This document shows, one piece after another, positions 54,766-64,000 of a stretch of 64,000 nucleotides of DNA. Position numbers and translations under genes: made by a program. Source of the DNA: Euglena gracilis (lineage: Eukaryota > Euglenida > Euglenophyceae > Euglenales); the NCBI GenBank assembly GCA_039621445.1, contig CP154954.1:71204150-71268149 (forward strand), read 5' to 3'. The notes under the pieces were generated by a model, which was given only the letters and a program-made list of their open reading frames with translations, did not search any database and was not told the DNA's origin. Each line of letters begins with the position of its first letter. Position 1 is the stretch's first letter.

Positions 54766-54865
54766 AAGATGGTGAGGTCCTGCTTTCCTTGCCGGCTGTT
54801 CTGTTCTGGTGTGTTTGTGCGTGTGCGGGGGGTGCTTCTTACTGCGCCTTTGTTGCCGGAGTTGG
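54766..54865. repeat. A2 left ITR
   Basis: GATGGTGAGGTCCTGC to GGTGCTTCTTACTGC, inverted at 57860-57965. Confidence 0.75.
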
Positions 54866-54929
54866 CGATGATGAGGCCTCCTCCGACACCTTGGCGAAGC
54901 TGAATCGTCGTGGCCCCCCCCCCCCTCTC

Positions 54930-56242
54930 ACATGGTTGCCCTGGTCGGGGGTCCCCTTTCTGGTTGGGATGTTTTCCTTTTTCTGCTGGTTTTTTGGGTG
55001 GGGGGGTTGGGCTCACCATCTTCTTGTGCTCCGCCCTCTTGGTCCCTTCCTCCCCCTTCCTCTGTCGTGGGAGTCCGAGACCATTCGGGCTCCGCACTTC
55101 GGGATGGTGAGGTACTGTGCACACCCCTTTGGGCCATAATTTTTGAATTTTTGAAACGACCCCGAATCGCAGATAATGAGCTTGGAAGGCCCCAAAATGT
55201 TTCCACTGACCCAATTGCTGGATTTTTTTCTTCCACTTGCAAACCAGCATTTTTCCACCATAAAACCCCAGCCCCTCTAGTGCTGTGTGGTTTCCAGTGG
55301 GTGGTGTCCACCCCCCCCCCTCTTGCAGAATTTCTTTGGTAAGGGAATTATCTCGTTCTGGTGTCAAAGGTCTTTTACCATCCAAAGACAATATCAATTT
55401 TTTTTTGTGCCCAACCATGTGGGCTGTCCTTTCCACGTACTCTTTCAATAAATGCCAGGGGCTTATGAGGGGTGTGTGTGGCAAATTTAAATTTCCTCCC
55501 ATTTCGGGAATTGCCACCCTTTCCTTTGCAGTAAAATGAAAATTTTTCCTCCTACGAAACTGATTTTTTTGCTGTGTCCTGGCTAGATCAACCCCCCAGT
55601 GGAGGGCCAACAGCCTCCAACAAATGATGGGTCTGTTTCAAATCTCTATCACAGAGAGTTTTGAGAGGGGTTTTAATTGTCTGATGATGTTGTCTAGAAA
55701 ATCAGCGGGGTCCCAAAAATGGGCATACTTGCAGACATTGGATGGAATTGCATTCTTTTCAATGAAGACAAAAGATGGGAGAACCTCAATGACCCAAACC
55801 CTGGGAGTAATAAAACTGCTGCATATACATTTCGTGCAGTGTTGAGGCTGTGGGTAGCAAGATCAAGGATGGCCTCGGCCATCTTGTGGACTGTACAGTC
55901 CTGCAGGGGCACCCCTTTGTGCAACAATTGGCCCACCAACGTTCTGAAGGCTGAGTCATATCGTTTGATATTTCCCAGATTTTTTATGTAAGTCTCGATA
56001 CTGGACGTCGAAACTTCCTGGGATTGTAACGTTTGCCTGACACAATCAAGCAGGCCAAAAACCACCTTGGGGGGGGGGCATCTCCTCCCCCCAGCAGTTG
56101 GTGAACAGACCACACTGGGGGGGGGGGGGGGTACCAGTAAAACACTGCTGCCTGGCTGCCTGATTGACATTAATTGGCGCCACCATGATGTCGAAGCCCA
56201 GTGGGGTACGATCAACAGACAAATTAGGTCTGGGTTTAACAT
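54930..56242 (-). pseudogene. DIRS tyrosine recombinase (A2), catalytic Arg lost
   Basis: Close homologue of the A1 recombinase (SSIETYIKNLGN, ARNVYAAVLLLPGFGSLRF, HSTRGAG at about 55265-55285, AHYLRFG at about 55165). Arg I is replaced: ALHWGVDLA (codon at about 55597) where A1 has ALHRGVDLA. The frame also breaks near 55690 and 55610. Reads from the remnant of the RT C-terminus without an RT core upstream. Confidence 0.8.
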
Positions 56243-57613
56243 TAATCTCTGAAATGGTTATTTAACTGTCGACAATCCGAAATTAGTCTTTCCTTTGTCA
56301 TTTCCCCCTCCTTTTTGGAAATGATGAAATAAGGGACAATATGTTTTGCCTCCTCTGGGGGGATTTGCCTGGTTGCCCCTGCACATTCGTATTCTCTCAG
56401 AATGTTTTGGGCAGTCATTATTTCTTGGGGGTTTTTGAAGGGAACTTTTAAGAACATCTGAGGGGGGAGGGGAAGATCTGCCATAACCCCCTCCCTTATC
56501 AGGTTTAATACCTCTCTGCTGGCACCTGCTTTGACCCAATGGGGAATGCTGGCCTGTAGGGCCTTGTAGGGTGGTACCCCTGGGTGTAATGTGTCTGGGG
56601 ATTCCACAGGCCCCATCACTGGGGTCCTTCCCCCTGGTTGCCCCATCACTGGGGCCACCCCCGGCTGCCCCATCACTGGGGCTGCAGCTGGCCCTGCCAC
56701 AGGGCTTCCCAAAGACAGGCTTTCCCCCTGTTTCTGAATGGGGGAAGGTCTGTGTCTGCAGTGTGGAGGTACATATAAGGCTGGGGTGCCTGGGATGATT
56801 ATCTTCTGGGGGGGGCCTGTCTGAGCCAGTCTTGGGCCTCCCCCCCAAGGGCTGATGTGGTGTGGATGGTCTTGATTGTATTGGCCACCATTGGCCTTCA
56901 GGGCCATTTGGCCTCCAGTAACACTCAGGGCTGCTTGGCCTCAATTGGCCTTCTCTCCAGGACTTCTCTTGTCTCTTCTCTGTCCCTCTTGATTCCCCAT
57001 ATAGGCCACCATGGCCTGTTTTTGGCATTGGCTTGCTGCTCCTGCGGGGTTTGTGTCTGAAATTGCTGGGGGGAAAGTTGGACATACCTTTCCCCAATGG
57101 GATCTCTCCAGGTTGGGATACTGGCTGCCATAGCCTTGCCCCTGGGCCCACTGCCCTCTTGAATGATGGCCGCCCTGGCCTTGATTCTGGACCCCAGGTC
57201 CTGAATGATGGCTGCGATAGCCTTGATGATGTAATGAATCGCTTGGATTTCTTGTATTTGTTGAAGGGCTGCCATAGCCCTTGCCGTGTCCCCTGGAAGG
57301 GGGGGACATAGAAAAAGGGGGGGAGTTTGTTGGACCTGTGATGGTATTTCCCTTCTGTCTTCTTGTCTTCCTGACCACAGTTGTCCATGGTCCATGGCCA
57401 TCCTCATGTTGAGTGGGGGATTTTGAAATCTCTGCTGTGGTGGGGGGTGGGGGGTGGGGGGGTTGCGATGGCCACGGACTGACGTGTTGCTGCCGCCCCT
57501 CCAGCTTCTGAAGCTGCTGCTGTGTCTCCACCTTCCCCAGCTTCTGCTTCCTTCTTGGAAGTTCTTTGAAGTTCTCCTTGGCAGGCTAATTTCCTTTGAG
57601 ATTCATTCTTCAT
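56243..57613 (-). pseudogene. gag: DIRS Gag-like protein and RT start (A2)
   Basis: Minus strand: Gln-rich N-terminus (METQQQLQKLEGRQQH), PWTTVVRKTRRQKGN, KGYGSP and GQGGHHS repeats, a Pro-rich linker, then EYECAGATRQIPPEEAKH and RLISDCRQLN of the RT. Here the TTVVRKTRR and GYGS blocks share one frame, which shows that the A1 frame is broken. The His run of A1 is absent. Confidence 0.65.
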
Positions 57614-57849
57614 GGAAGTACAGTTGTTGATCTTGCCTTAGTAATTAAAAATTTTCTGGGAATAATTCCAGTTGAGCTCGAAGAGTTGAATTCTTCCTCC
57701 AGGAAGTTGAAGGTCCGAAAAAGTCCGGTCCACCAGCTGAATAAAGTGATGGTCTTCGTGAATGTAGTACTCCTCGCAAGATAATTCCACTGGAAGTCGT
57801 AGCAGTAAAATTTTTTTTGAGGTCGAAGGGCAGAATTAGGAATCAGCCA

Positions 57850-57990
57850 ACTCCGGCAACAAAAAGCAGTAAGAAGCAACAAAAAACAATAAAATACCCC
57901 CCGTACACGCACAAACACACCACAGCAGAGCAGCCGGCAAAGAAAGCAGGGCCTCACCATCTCGTAGTGCGGAGCCCGAATGGTCCAGAC
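57850..57990. repeat. A2 right ITR
   Basis: Inverse of 54766-54865, with extra GTAAGAAGCAACAAAAAAC sequence. Confidence 0.7.
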
Positions 57991-58230
57991 GGCACCGCCG
58001 GCGAGCAAGGCATGGCCTCACAAGGGCAAAGTGCGGAGCCCGAGGTGTTTCTCTCTCTGCCCTGTTTTCTTGGTGCCGAAGGGCAAATTGGAAGCCAACG
58101 GGAACAATAGGCACGAAGCGAAACCATCAACAACCAAACGGACCAAAGCCATCCAAACAATACTCGTGGCGAAAAAGGCACTGCCCCACAAGATCGTGCG
58201 GTGCCCGAGGTGTCGCTCACTTGGCGTTCC
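57991..58230. repeat. DIRS ITR-derived remnants
   Basis: GGCACCGCCGGCGAGCAAGG and CACAAGGGCAAAGTGCGGAG match the B-type ITR (20825-20875). A second, diverged copy follows (CCGAAGGGCAAATTGGAAGC to TGCCCGAGGTGTCG). Probably the edge of the DIRS cluster. Confidence 0.55.
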
Positions 58231-59225
58231 TATTTCGCGGACCTTTTGCTCCAGTGGAGGAGGCATTTCCTGCCTTAAAACCAGCATCCATGGTTCATGT
58301 TTCTTAAAAATCCAGGGCGCAGATGCACTGAGCAAAAAAATGACCGAGAAGGATATTACACAATGCAACGCCTCGAAGAAAACAAAAAGAAGTGCAGAAA
58401 ACAAAAGGAAATCTGGACAAGCTTTCAGAGTCAACCCAATCCCTTCAACCCCTTATTGCTTTCCTGTTTGTTCCTCCCCATTTTGGGCACAAAAGTGACA
58501 ACACGCCCAACATGAATTCCTCTACATCGAGTCAAAGCAAAACACGTCATATGTCAAAGAAACACTTTGCAAATGGAGTGGAGAAAAACGATGAGGAGCG
58601 TCTTGTCTTTGTGGGCTGGATACTTGAGATTAATTATTACAAAAAAGAAAATACTGCCAAAAGCGAAACCAAAAAAATACACGGTGAGCTGGCAAATTCT
58701 GCCAAAAACTATGGGCGAAAAATCGCTGGTCAGCTGGGATACGAGGAGCCTTGCTCCATCTTGCTTTATTGGGGTCCCACACCCCCCAGAGGACCTAGAG
58801 ACCCCCAGAGGACTCATCATTTCCTCCTTCACAAAAACCACGAAAAACCTTGAAATTGTTTGGAAGTCTCGAGTTCATGATTTTTTACCCTTCCAAATTT
58901 GAATCTGCCCCTGAGCGACTGATTGGCCTCCAAAACAACATTGGTCAAATTCAGGTAAGCCAGAGAAAAAAATCTGGAAACCCACCCCAGGGTTTCCAAG
59001 GTTCCTAAACACTTTGGCGAGGCGATGGCCTCAGCCCCTGATTTGCCAATCTTTATCAAAAAATAAGCAATTTTCAATTCCTCATTGAACAAATCTGTTG
59101 ATTTCTTCATGCAACAATTTTTGAACAAGAATCAGGCCCACGTATCACACGTCGGGGTCGGAGGAAAACAGTTCGTGATTCACAAAACCGTTGTGTGTCT
59201 GGTGGAAAGGGGGCGTTGGTCATCC
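58231..59225. other. AT-richer flank, no supported gene
   Basis: A plus frame of about 150 codons (58392-58853) is Lys/Glu-rich without a known motif. A minus-strand stretch (LTNVVLEANQSLRGRFKFG, about 58890-58945) followed by GGGTAAAA could be an exon, but no acceptor was found. Confidence 0.35.
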
Positions 59226-59392
59226 CTCCTGGTAGTCCAGGATCTGCAAGGCGACGTAGCCTCCGAGGGTGACGGCTGCCTTCTCCGCACTGAAAGTACC
59301 GCTGCGGGTTTCTCCGTCTGGGGCCCGGATACCAGCGACACCCCGTCCAAACGTTCGACTTCCCAACGCGAGAGGGTAATTGCAACAATCTC
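59226..59392 (-). CDS. Possible host exon or exon fragment
   Basis: Minus strand reads a well-formed peptide ending FSAEKAAVTLGGYVALQIL then DYQEG and TGA (59226-59228). It is more GC-rich than its flanks. Another minus frame and the plus strand are also open, and no clean acceptor is visible, so this is a weak call. No family assigned. Confidence 0.25.
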
Positions 59393-59457
59393 TTTGCATT
59401 CAGCCCGAGGCCTTATTCAACATGATTATGATGACGGTAATAACTGATAACTGACAA

Positions 59458-59505
59458 CTGATGATGATGATGATGATGATAATGATCATGACGACGATGA
59501 CGACT
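59458..59505. repeat. (GAT)n-like microsatellite
   Basis: About 48 bp of GAT with AAT, CAT and GAC variants. Confidence 0.9.
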
Positions 59506-60809
59506 AAGCAGATGATAATTGGACGTGCTGAGCCGTTCTTTTTTTGGGGGGCACCATTCATTCATTTTTTTTTGGCACCATTCAGCATGGGTTGGTTTGT
59601 GACAGAGATTAATTTGAAAACGATAACAAATAATACGGTATAAAACGATATAAAAAATACTTTTTGCAAAATGCCCACAACTTCGCACTGCTCGATGCAT
59701 GCAAACCTTCATGCCCCAACACATCACAACATCAGCAGCATGCACTGAATTTCCGGGAGAAGCGACACGCTGACTCAACTTCCGGAGGCAATCAATGGCG
59801 AACGGGCCCTCGGCTGGTGCAATGGCCGTTGTTGACCTCCACGGCAAACCTTCCTGTTTGCAGTGGCACTTGGCTGGCCGTGGCCATGCAACTGCTCAAA
59901 AACACGCTTTTGGCCCGCCCCGACCTCAATCATATGTCAACGGGGCCTGGGCGCCCGAGGGGAAAAAAGGCTTCACCCAGGGGTTTGTTTTGGCCATACC
60001 ATTGCTTAGCGACCCCCCCGGGGGGGAGGGGGGGGTCACTTTCCACTCTGAGAAAACCAGCCAGTCATTTACCTCCCTCCCCCCCCGGGGATCGGCCACT
60101 CTTGAATGCGCTCATGTTGGCAAGGCAACATTGCCAAAAAATCTCAAAAAATTCCAAAAAATTTCCGGCGCCTTCGGTGCCAGGTCAGCCACTTTTCATT
60201 TTCGGGCCTACCCCACCTCGGGGCACTTGGCCAGAAAACCAGCCAGTCACTCTGAAAAAAACCAGTCAATAACCCTCCCGGGGGAGTGGGGTGGGACAGG
60301 TTAAGCAATGGTGTAATTTTGACACCCTGGGAATTTGGGGTGGGTGGCCGAAAGCAGGGGCCGAGAAACAGGAGTTAGAGGACGAAATGAGGGAAAATGA
60401 GGACCACCCTGGGTCTGGCGGGACCTGGTGTGTGGGCGTGCGTATGGGCAGGCACACCATGTCACAAGGCACCGGCCAGGGTTGCTAAATAAAACAGCCC
60501 CCCCCCCCCCGGAGGTCAATTTGACCAAATCAAACCTCCTAAGGGTGAATTGAAGAAAGCAAAAAAAAAAAGAACTGAAAATTGCACACGCACGGGGTGT
60601 GCCGTTTTTCAGGGGGGGGGGGAATTCGGGCCCAACGAAAACGGAAAATTGCGAATAAGGAAATGGGCGGAAATCGCAAACATCTCGAGAATGAGGCAAA
60701 ATCAAGGAAAATGTCTTGAGGCTGATATCCCCATTACTCCACGGCTCCCAAGATACGACCAACAATACGCTCCCAACAGCGGATTTTTTTTTTTAAACAC
60801 CAGGGGGGT
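59506..60809. other. Flank with G/C homopolymer blocks, no gene seen
   Basis: CCCCGGGG-type blocks at 60008-60035, 60080-60100 and 60500-60515, and repeated AAACCAGCCAGTCA (60052, 60236). No coding motif. Confidence 0.4.
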
Positions 60810-60975
60810 GCCCTCCCACTGGCGCAAAATCGCGAAAAATGCTAAAAATAAGAACTTTTCAAAAAATTTCGGCGCCGAAAAATATATCCCACCCCCCTGG
60901 GGGGGGGGGGCTCGATCGGACCCCCCCCCCCCGGGGGGTCCAAGACTGAAAAAACCTGGCTCCCACGATACAACC
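60810..60975. repeat. Dispersed repeat, copy 1
   Basis: GAAAAATGCTAAAAATA, AAAATTTCGGCG, C/G runs and GGGGGTCCAAGACTGAAAAA. Matches 62265-62410. The flank also has CTCCCACGATACAACCA, similar to 60747-60765. Confidence 0.65.
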
Positions 60976-61642
60976 AATTTACGCCGCGAAACAGTGCTGC
61001 AAGCTTCTAAGTCTGCCGTTTTCAGCCATTTTTTGGGACAAAATTTTTTTGTACTACTTGAAAGGAAGGAAAATCCCAGGTGACCTAAAAAATGGGCCCT
61101 TGGTACGCCCTGTGAAATTTTCTTTGGGCTTTCCCCGCAACTCCATGCCTGGCCCGACCAATGACCATTTTTTTTGCCCAACTTTGGCCCCAAAAACGGG
61201 CCAAAAATGCGCCTCTCCAAATGATGTGGATTCAAGGAAAATTTCTGGACGCTCAAATTGAAGCCGTCAAAGCGTCCTGTAATTTATTCCGGTATTTTGA
61301 TTTCTCGTCACTCAACGCCAGGCTGCCAGGCCAACGAGCCGCCGGACCGCTGGCATATTCGAAAAAAAGAGCTCGGCACCAATCAAAACCCGAAGCAAGA
61401 ACCCTCCAAAACCAGTTTCTTCCACATTCACCTTCATTGGGGAAAATTTTCAGTCACCCATGAGCAATGGGGTGCCCTTGACCAGTGGGTTCGGGGTGGT
61501 GGAGGCCGTGGGCAGGATTTGACGTCACGCCAGATCACGGGAAAACATCGGCCCGGGAAAAAAAACTACTCACCTGCAGCGACCATGCAAAATACTTCAC
61601 GACGGTTAAAAACTTCAACAAAAAAGTGATGTTAAAAAAACC
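60976..61642. other. Flank, no gene seen
   Basis: Plus and minus frames of about 100-180 codons exist but carry no motif and show no codon pattern I can support. Confidence 0.4.
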
Positions 61643-61659
61643 CTGTGTGTGTGTGTGCG

Positions 61660-61691
<32 letters not shown>

Positions 61692-61734
61692 TGCGAGCGT
61701 GCGTGCGTGCGTGCGTGTGTGTGTGTGTGTGTGC
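61643..61734. repeat. (GT)n/(GTGC)n microsatellite
   Basis: About 92 bp of GT and GCGT units, with one GAGC interruption. Confidence 0.95.
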
Positions 61735-61836
61735 ACTCACACACAATGAATATACTTGCAATCCGCAAAACAAAAAAAACTGCCCCGCTGGCACAGGACA
61801 CTTGACATTCACCTGAACACAATCCTTTCGTCAAAC

Positions 61837-61905
61837 CCTGGGTACAGGGTGCGTCAGCTTGCCATTCTCGTCCTTGCTGTGCTCCCCGATCTCAAAGCCG
61901 AAGCC
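61837..61905 (-). CDS. Putative host exon (23 codons)
   Basis: Minus strand: acceptor TTTCTCCAG, then GFGFEIGEHSKDENGKLTHP and three more residues, then a donor (GTTTGA, or GTACCC nine bases earlier). Both donors keep the exon a multiple of three. Same strand and phase as the exon at 62498-62653, so possibly the same gene. Function unknown; a SPRY-like beta fold is a guess only. Confidence 0.4.
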
Positions 61906-62264
61906 CTGGAGAAATGATACAAGCGAATCTTTCTTGCCAGAGTGCAGAAAAAATGGCACATTTTTTTTGATGTTTTGTTTCAGGCAGCGGGAAGCACGGC
62001 ATATATTCTGTGTTGACTGTATTGGCTAATTCCGTTGTTCTGCGTGTTGCCAATTTGGATCCTTCAAAAAACATCCGACAAACAGCAAGAATATCTTTCG
62101 TTGAAGGAACACCAATCGGTCTAATGGTCTTTGTGATGCTTTCAGTCTTGGGCAGGGTTTTTTTTTACGACCGGGGGGCGGGGCAGGGGGTGTCCCCCAC
62201 CCACCCACCCGCTGGGAGCCCCCCGGGGGGGGGGGTCCCGGGGGACCCACTCACTTTTCCCCGA

Positions 62265-62410
62265 AAATGGCCAAAAACTGGAAAATGCTAAAAATAGCAC
62301 CATTTTTCAAAAATTTTCGGCGGCTTCCCTGGGGGGGGGGGGGCTCGGCCGGACCCACCCACCCTCCCCCCATCCCCCCGGGGGTCCAAGACTAAAAAAA
62401 AATCCCTGGT
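62265..62410. repeat. Dispersed repeat, copy 2
   Basis: Matches 60810-60975 (GGAAAATGCTAAAAATAGCA, AAAAATTTTCGGCG, CTCGGCCGGACCC, GGGGGTCCAAGACT). Confidence 0.65.
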
Positions 62411-62497
62411 CTTGGGAAATTGCTAGTGATTGTGATTTTAATCGAAAATTGAGTTACAAAAATCACAGGTTGCAAGGTAGCTGCAGCATACACTCAC

Positions 62498-62653
62498 GTG
62501 GATGGTGAAAGACGCCTTCGCAGGGACGTTGGAGAAGCGAGCGATTTGGTAATCGCCCCCCACTTCGTTGCAGGCCACTTTGGTTCCATTGTCACTCAGC
62601 ACAACGGTGCTGTAGTCAGGCTTGACAAACTGCATCGGTGACAAATGACAAAC
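62498..62653 (-). CDS. Putative host exon (52 codons)
   Basis: Minus strand: acceptor TTCTTGCACCCCAG, an open phase-0 segment of exactly 156 bp containing FVKPDYSTVVLSDNGTKVA, ACNEVGGDYQIARFS and AKASFTIH, then donor GTGAGT. Strong splice signals on both sides make this the best host-gene candidate in the window. The pattern (VVLSDNGTKVA, YQIARF) resembles SPRY/B30.2-type beta sheets, but this is a weak impression and no family is assigned. The gene would run leftwards through 61837-61905. Confidence 0.5.
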
Positions 62654-63219
62654 CTGGGGTGCAAGAAGAGAATGCACCAAAACATCCACTACCACGCTTC
62701 AAATAAAACGCTTCTTAAGGCATTCTGATGTTTTAAATCTGAGGTTGGTAATATTAGGTTTGAAGTTAAAAAACGCGGGAAATGGCTGGTGAGAAATCTC
62801 CTCCCAGTCAGGTTCCCCCCCATTCCCCAATCAGCAAGTTTTCAATTATGAAAGCAGGTTTCAGGTTTCATTGCTCGAGGTTCGAATTGCCAACAGGAAA
62901 AAAAACCCATTGAGAAAAAATAAACATTGGACGAATCCTTGAAAATCTGGGAAATATTCTGGACGCCCAATAAAATTGCGGGAAAAATTCTGGACGGAAA
63001 AAAACTCAGGAAACTCATGTCAAAAATCGGCGGAAAGCTCCGAAGGAGTTTTTGGGCATTGGGGATGCTTCGCACCACGTGCACCGTGCACTGCGTGCGG
63101 CACCACGTGGCACCGCGTGACAAGAATCAGGTACAACCAACAATGACTGAGTAGACTGAATGAGAGAAAAACACCTGCACACAACAATTAAAAAATTGCA
63201 ACAAAAAAACATTTTGAGT
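62654..63219. other. Flank or intron, CACGTG-rich block
   Basis: Positions 63070-63121 hold several CACGTG / GTGCAC / CACGCGG type words (CACCACGTGCACCGTGCAC, CACCACGTGGCACC). A similar, inverted-looking cluster lies at 63655-63705. No gene seen. Confidence 0.4.
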
Positions 63220-63560
63220 GAATTTGGTCATTTTTAGGTGTTTTTGGCCCAAATCACCTGGTTTTACCACCAGAACTCTCACCAATTCTGCACCAATGGC
63301 CACCGAATCTGTGCAAGTGGCTACAAAAAGGCCAAAAAGTGGCCAAAAAAAGGGCAAAAAGTGGATGAAAGCAGTCAAAAGTGGCCGAAAATGGCCACAG
63401 ATGTACAAAAAAAGCCACAAGCAGCAAAAATTGATATAAATGAAGCAAAAATGCATTCAAACAGCCAAAAGTGATCTAAATTGCCAAATGCGGTCAAAAT
63501 GGCCAAAAGTGGCCAAAAAGTGGTCCAAAATGGCCAAAAAAGGCCAAAAGTTGCTGATTT
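63220..63560. repeat. GGCCAAAAAGT-rich simple repeat region
   Basis: Irregular repetition of AAAAGTGGCCAAAAA and close variants, period about 10-13. Peptides predicted here are low complexity. Confidence 0.7.
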
Positions 63561-64000
63561 GCAGGAAACCAGTCAAAAAAAGAATGGAAATCAACCACAG
63601 ATGGGGTACTGGCGGAAAATTGCTAATATTGCACATTCGGAAATGATTCTTCTCATGCGATGCATGTGGTGCACGCGGTGCGCCACATGGTGCACGCGGA
63701 GCGGAAGCATCCCCATTATCTGGAGGAAATCGGGCCATCAGGAAAAACGAATGAAAGCAAAGGGGTCATTCGTAAAAGTGCCTTGGGCACTCGGGCAAGG
63801 CACTTCGATGGCGAAAGGTGTCGAGAGCCCAGCAAACGCCCATTTTCTACCCCGGTGGCCAGGCAGGCACGACCCAGGGGAGGCGTGCTTCCTCCAGGGC
63901 ACTCCAGAGACCCTCCTCCCCCCCAGGTTTGCGATTGGGGGATCCGCCAGGGTGCATGGTGATGTGTGATGCAGAACGATGGGACGGCGGGAAGGATGCT
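63561..64000. other. Right-edge flank
   Basis: No supported gene. A pyrimidine tract ending CCCCAG at about 63926 followed by an open stretch could be an acceptor on the plus strand, but it reaches the window edge too soon to judge. Confidence 0.3.

Larger units (their letters stand above)
54711..57990 (-). mobile_element. DIRS-like YR retrotransposon, copy A2 (internally deleted)
   Basis: Minus-strand relative of A1 with both ITRs (54766-54865 and 57850-57990, inverted copies of each other). It lacks about 1.34 kb of RT and RNase H: the sequence passes from the RT start (SDCRQLN) straight to the end of the RT gene (LMLNPDLICLL). The junction at 56250-56253 sits on a TTCA that occurs at both breakpoints in A1 (1904-1907 and 3241-3244). 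Confidence 0.85.

Noticed and set aside
61535-61834. Thr/His-rich and Cys/Val-rich frames
   Set aside because: Translations of the GT/GTGC microsatellite.
63015-63460. Hydrophobic minus-strand frame (FIYINFCCLWLFLYICGHF) as a membrane protein
   Set aside because: It is antisense to AAAAAGTGGCC simple repeats, which gives Phe/Leu/Trp-rich translations by chance.

Overview
The window comes from a repeat-rich eukaryotic nuclear genome, most likely a protist or alga; the species cannot be named from sequence alone. Evidence for a eukaryote is the dense set of DIRS-like and Ty3/gypsy retrotransposons, primer-binding sites that match an initiator tRNA-Met 3' end, GT-AG bounded exon-like segments near the right edge, and the lack of any bacterial-style gene run. 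About 58 kb of the 64 kb is retrotransposon, and nearly every long reading frame belongs to one.

Layout. Four DIRS-like (tyrosine-recombinase, YR) elements lie end to end with almost no unique DNA between them: A1 (+, about 125-4848), B1 (-, about 4849-20850), B2 (-, about 20880-54710) and A2 (-, about 54711-57990). A and B are two families. B1 is split by a gag-only LTR element (8475-18211; 413-bp LTRs with no difference seen by eye; 5-bp TSD GTTGC) and by a short element with 229-bp direct repeats (18899-20450). B2 is split by three LTR elements: a non-autonomous one (23388-26493, TSD GGTG), a Ty3 chromovirus C1 (27489-40843, TSD CCCC) and a second, unrelated chromovirus C2 (40885-54329, TSD CCGT). 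C2 itself carries a small TRIM-like element (49015-50582, TSD AGTT). Removing the inserts restores a recognisable B2 reading order, which supports the nesting model.

Genes. The DIRS copies encode a glycine-rich Gag, RT-RNase H with a Dam-like tail, and an overlapping YR; each copy is broken differently (lost YLDD box, YR Arg to Gly, YR Arg to Trp plus a 1.34-kb deletion, homopolymer frameshifts). C1 and C2 have the order Gag, cytosine-C5 methyltransferase-like domain, protease, RT, RNase H, integrase, chromodomain; both are decayed. C2 also has a Dam-like domain ahead of the C5 domain. The one large intact gene is the roughly 1351-residue Gag of the element at 8475-18211 (coiled coil, capsid-like region, two CCHC knuckles, RS-rich segments). 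That element has no pol and carries a (CTG)n tract and about 19 copies of a 112-bp hairpin-rich repeat in its 3' part.

The right end (about 58.2-64 kb) is AT-richer, with dispersed repeats, microsatellites and at least two GT-AG bounded exon-like segments on the minus strand, probably from one host gene that cannot be assigned to a family with confidence. No rRNA, tRNA or CRISPR was seen.
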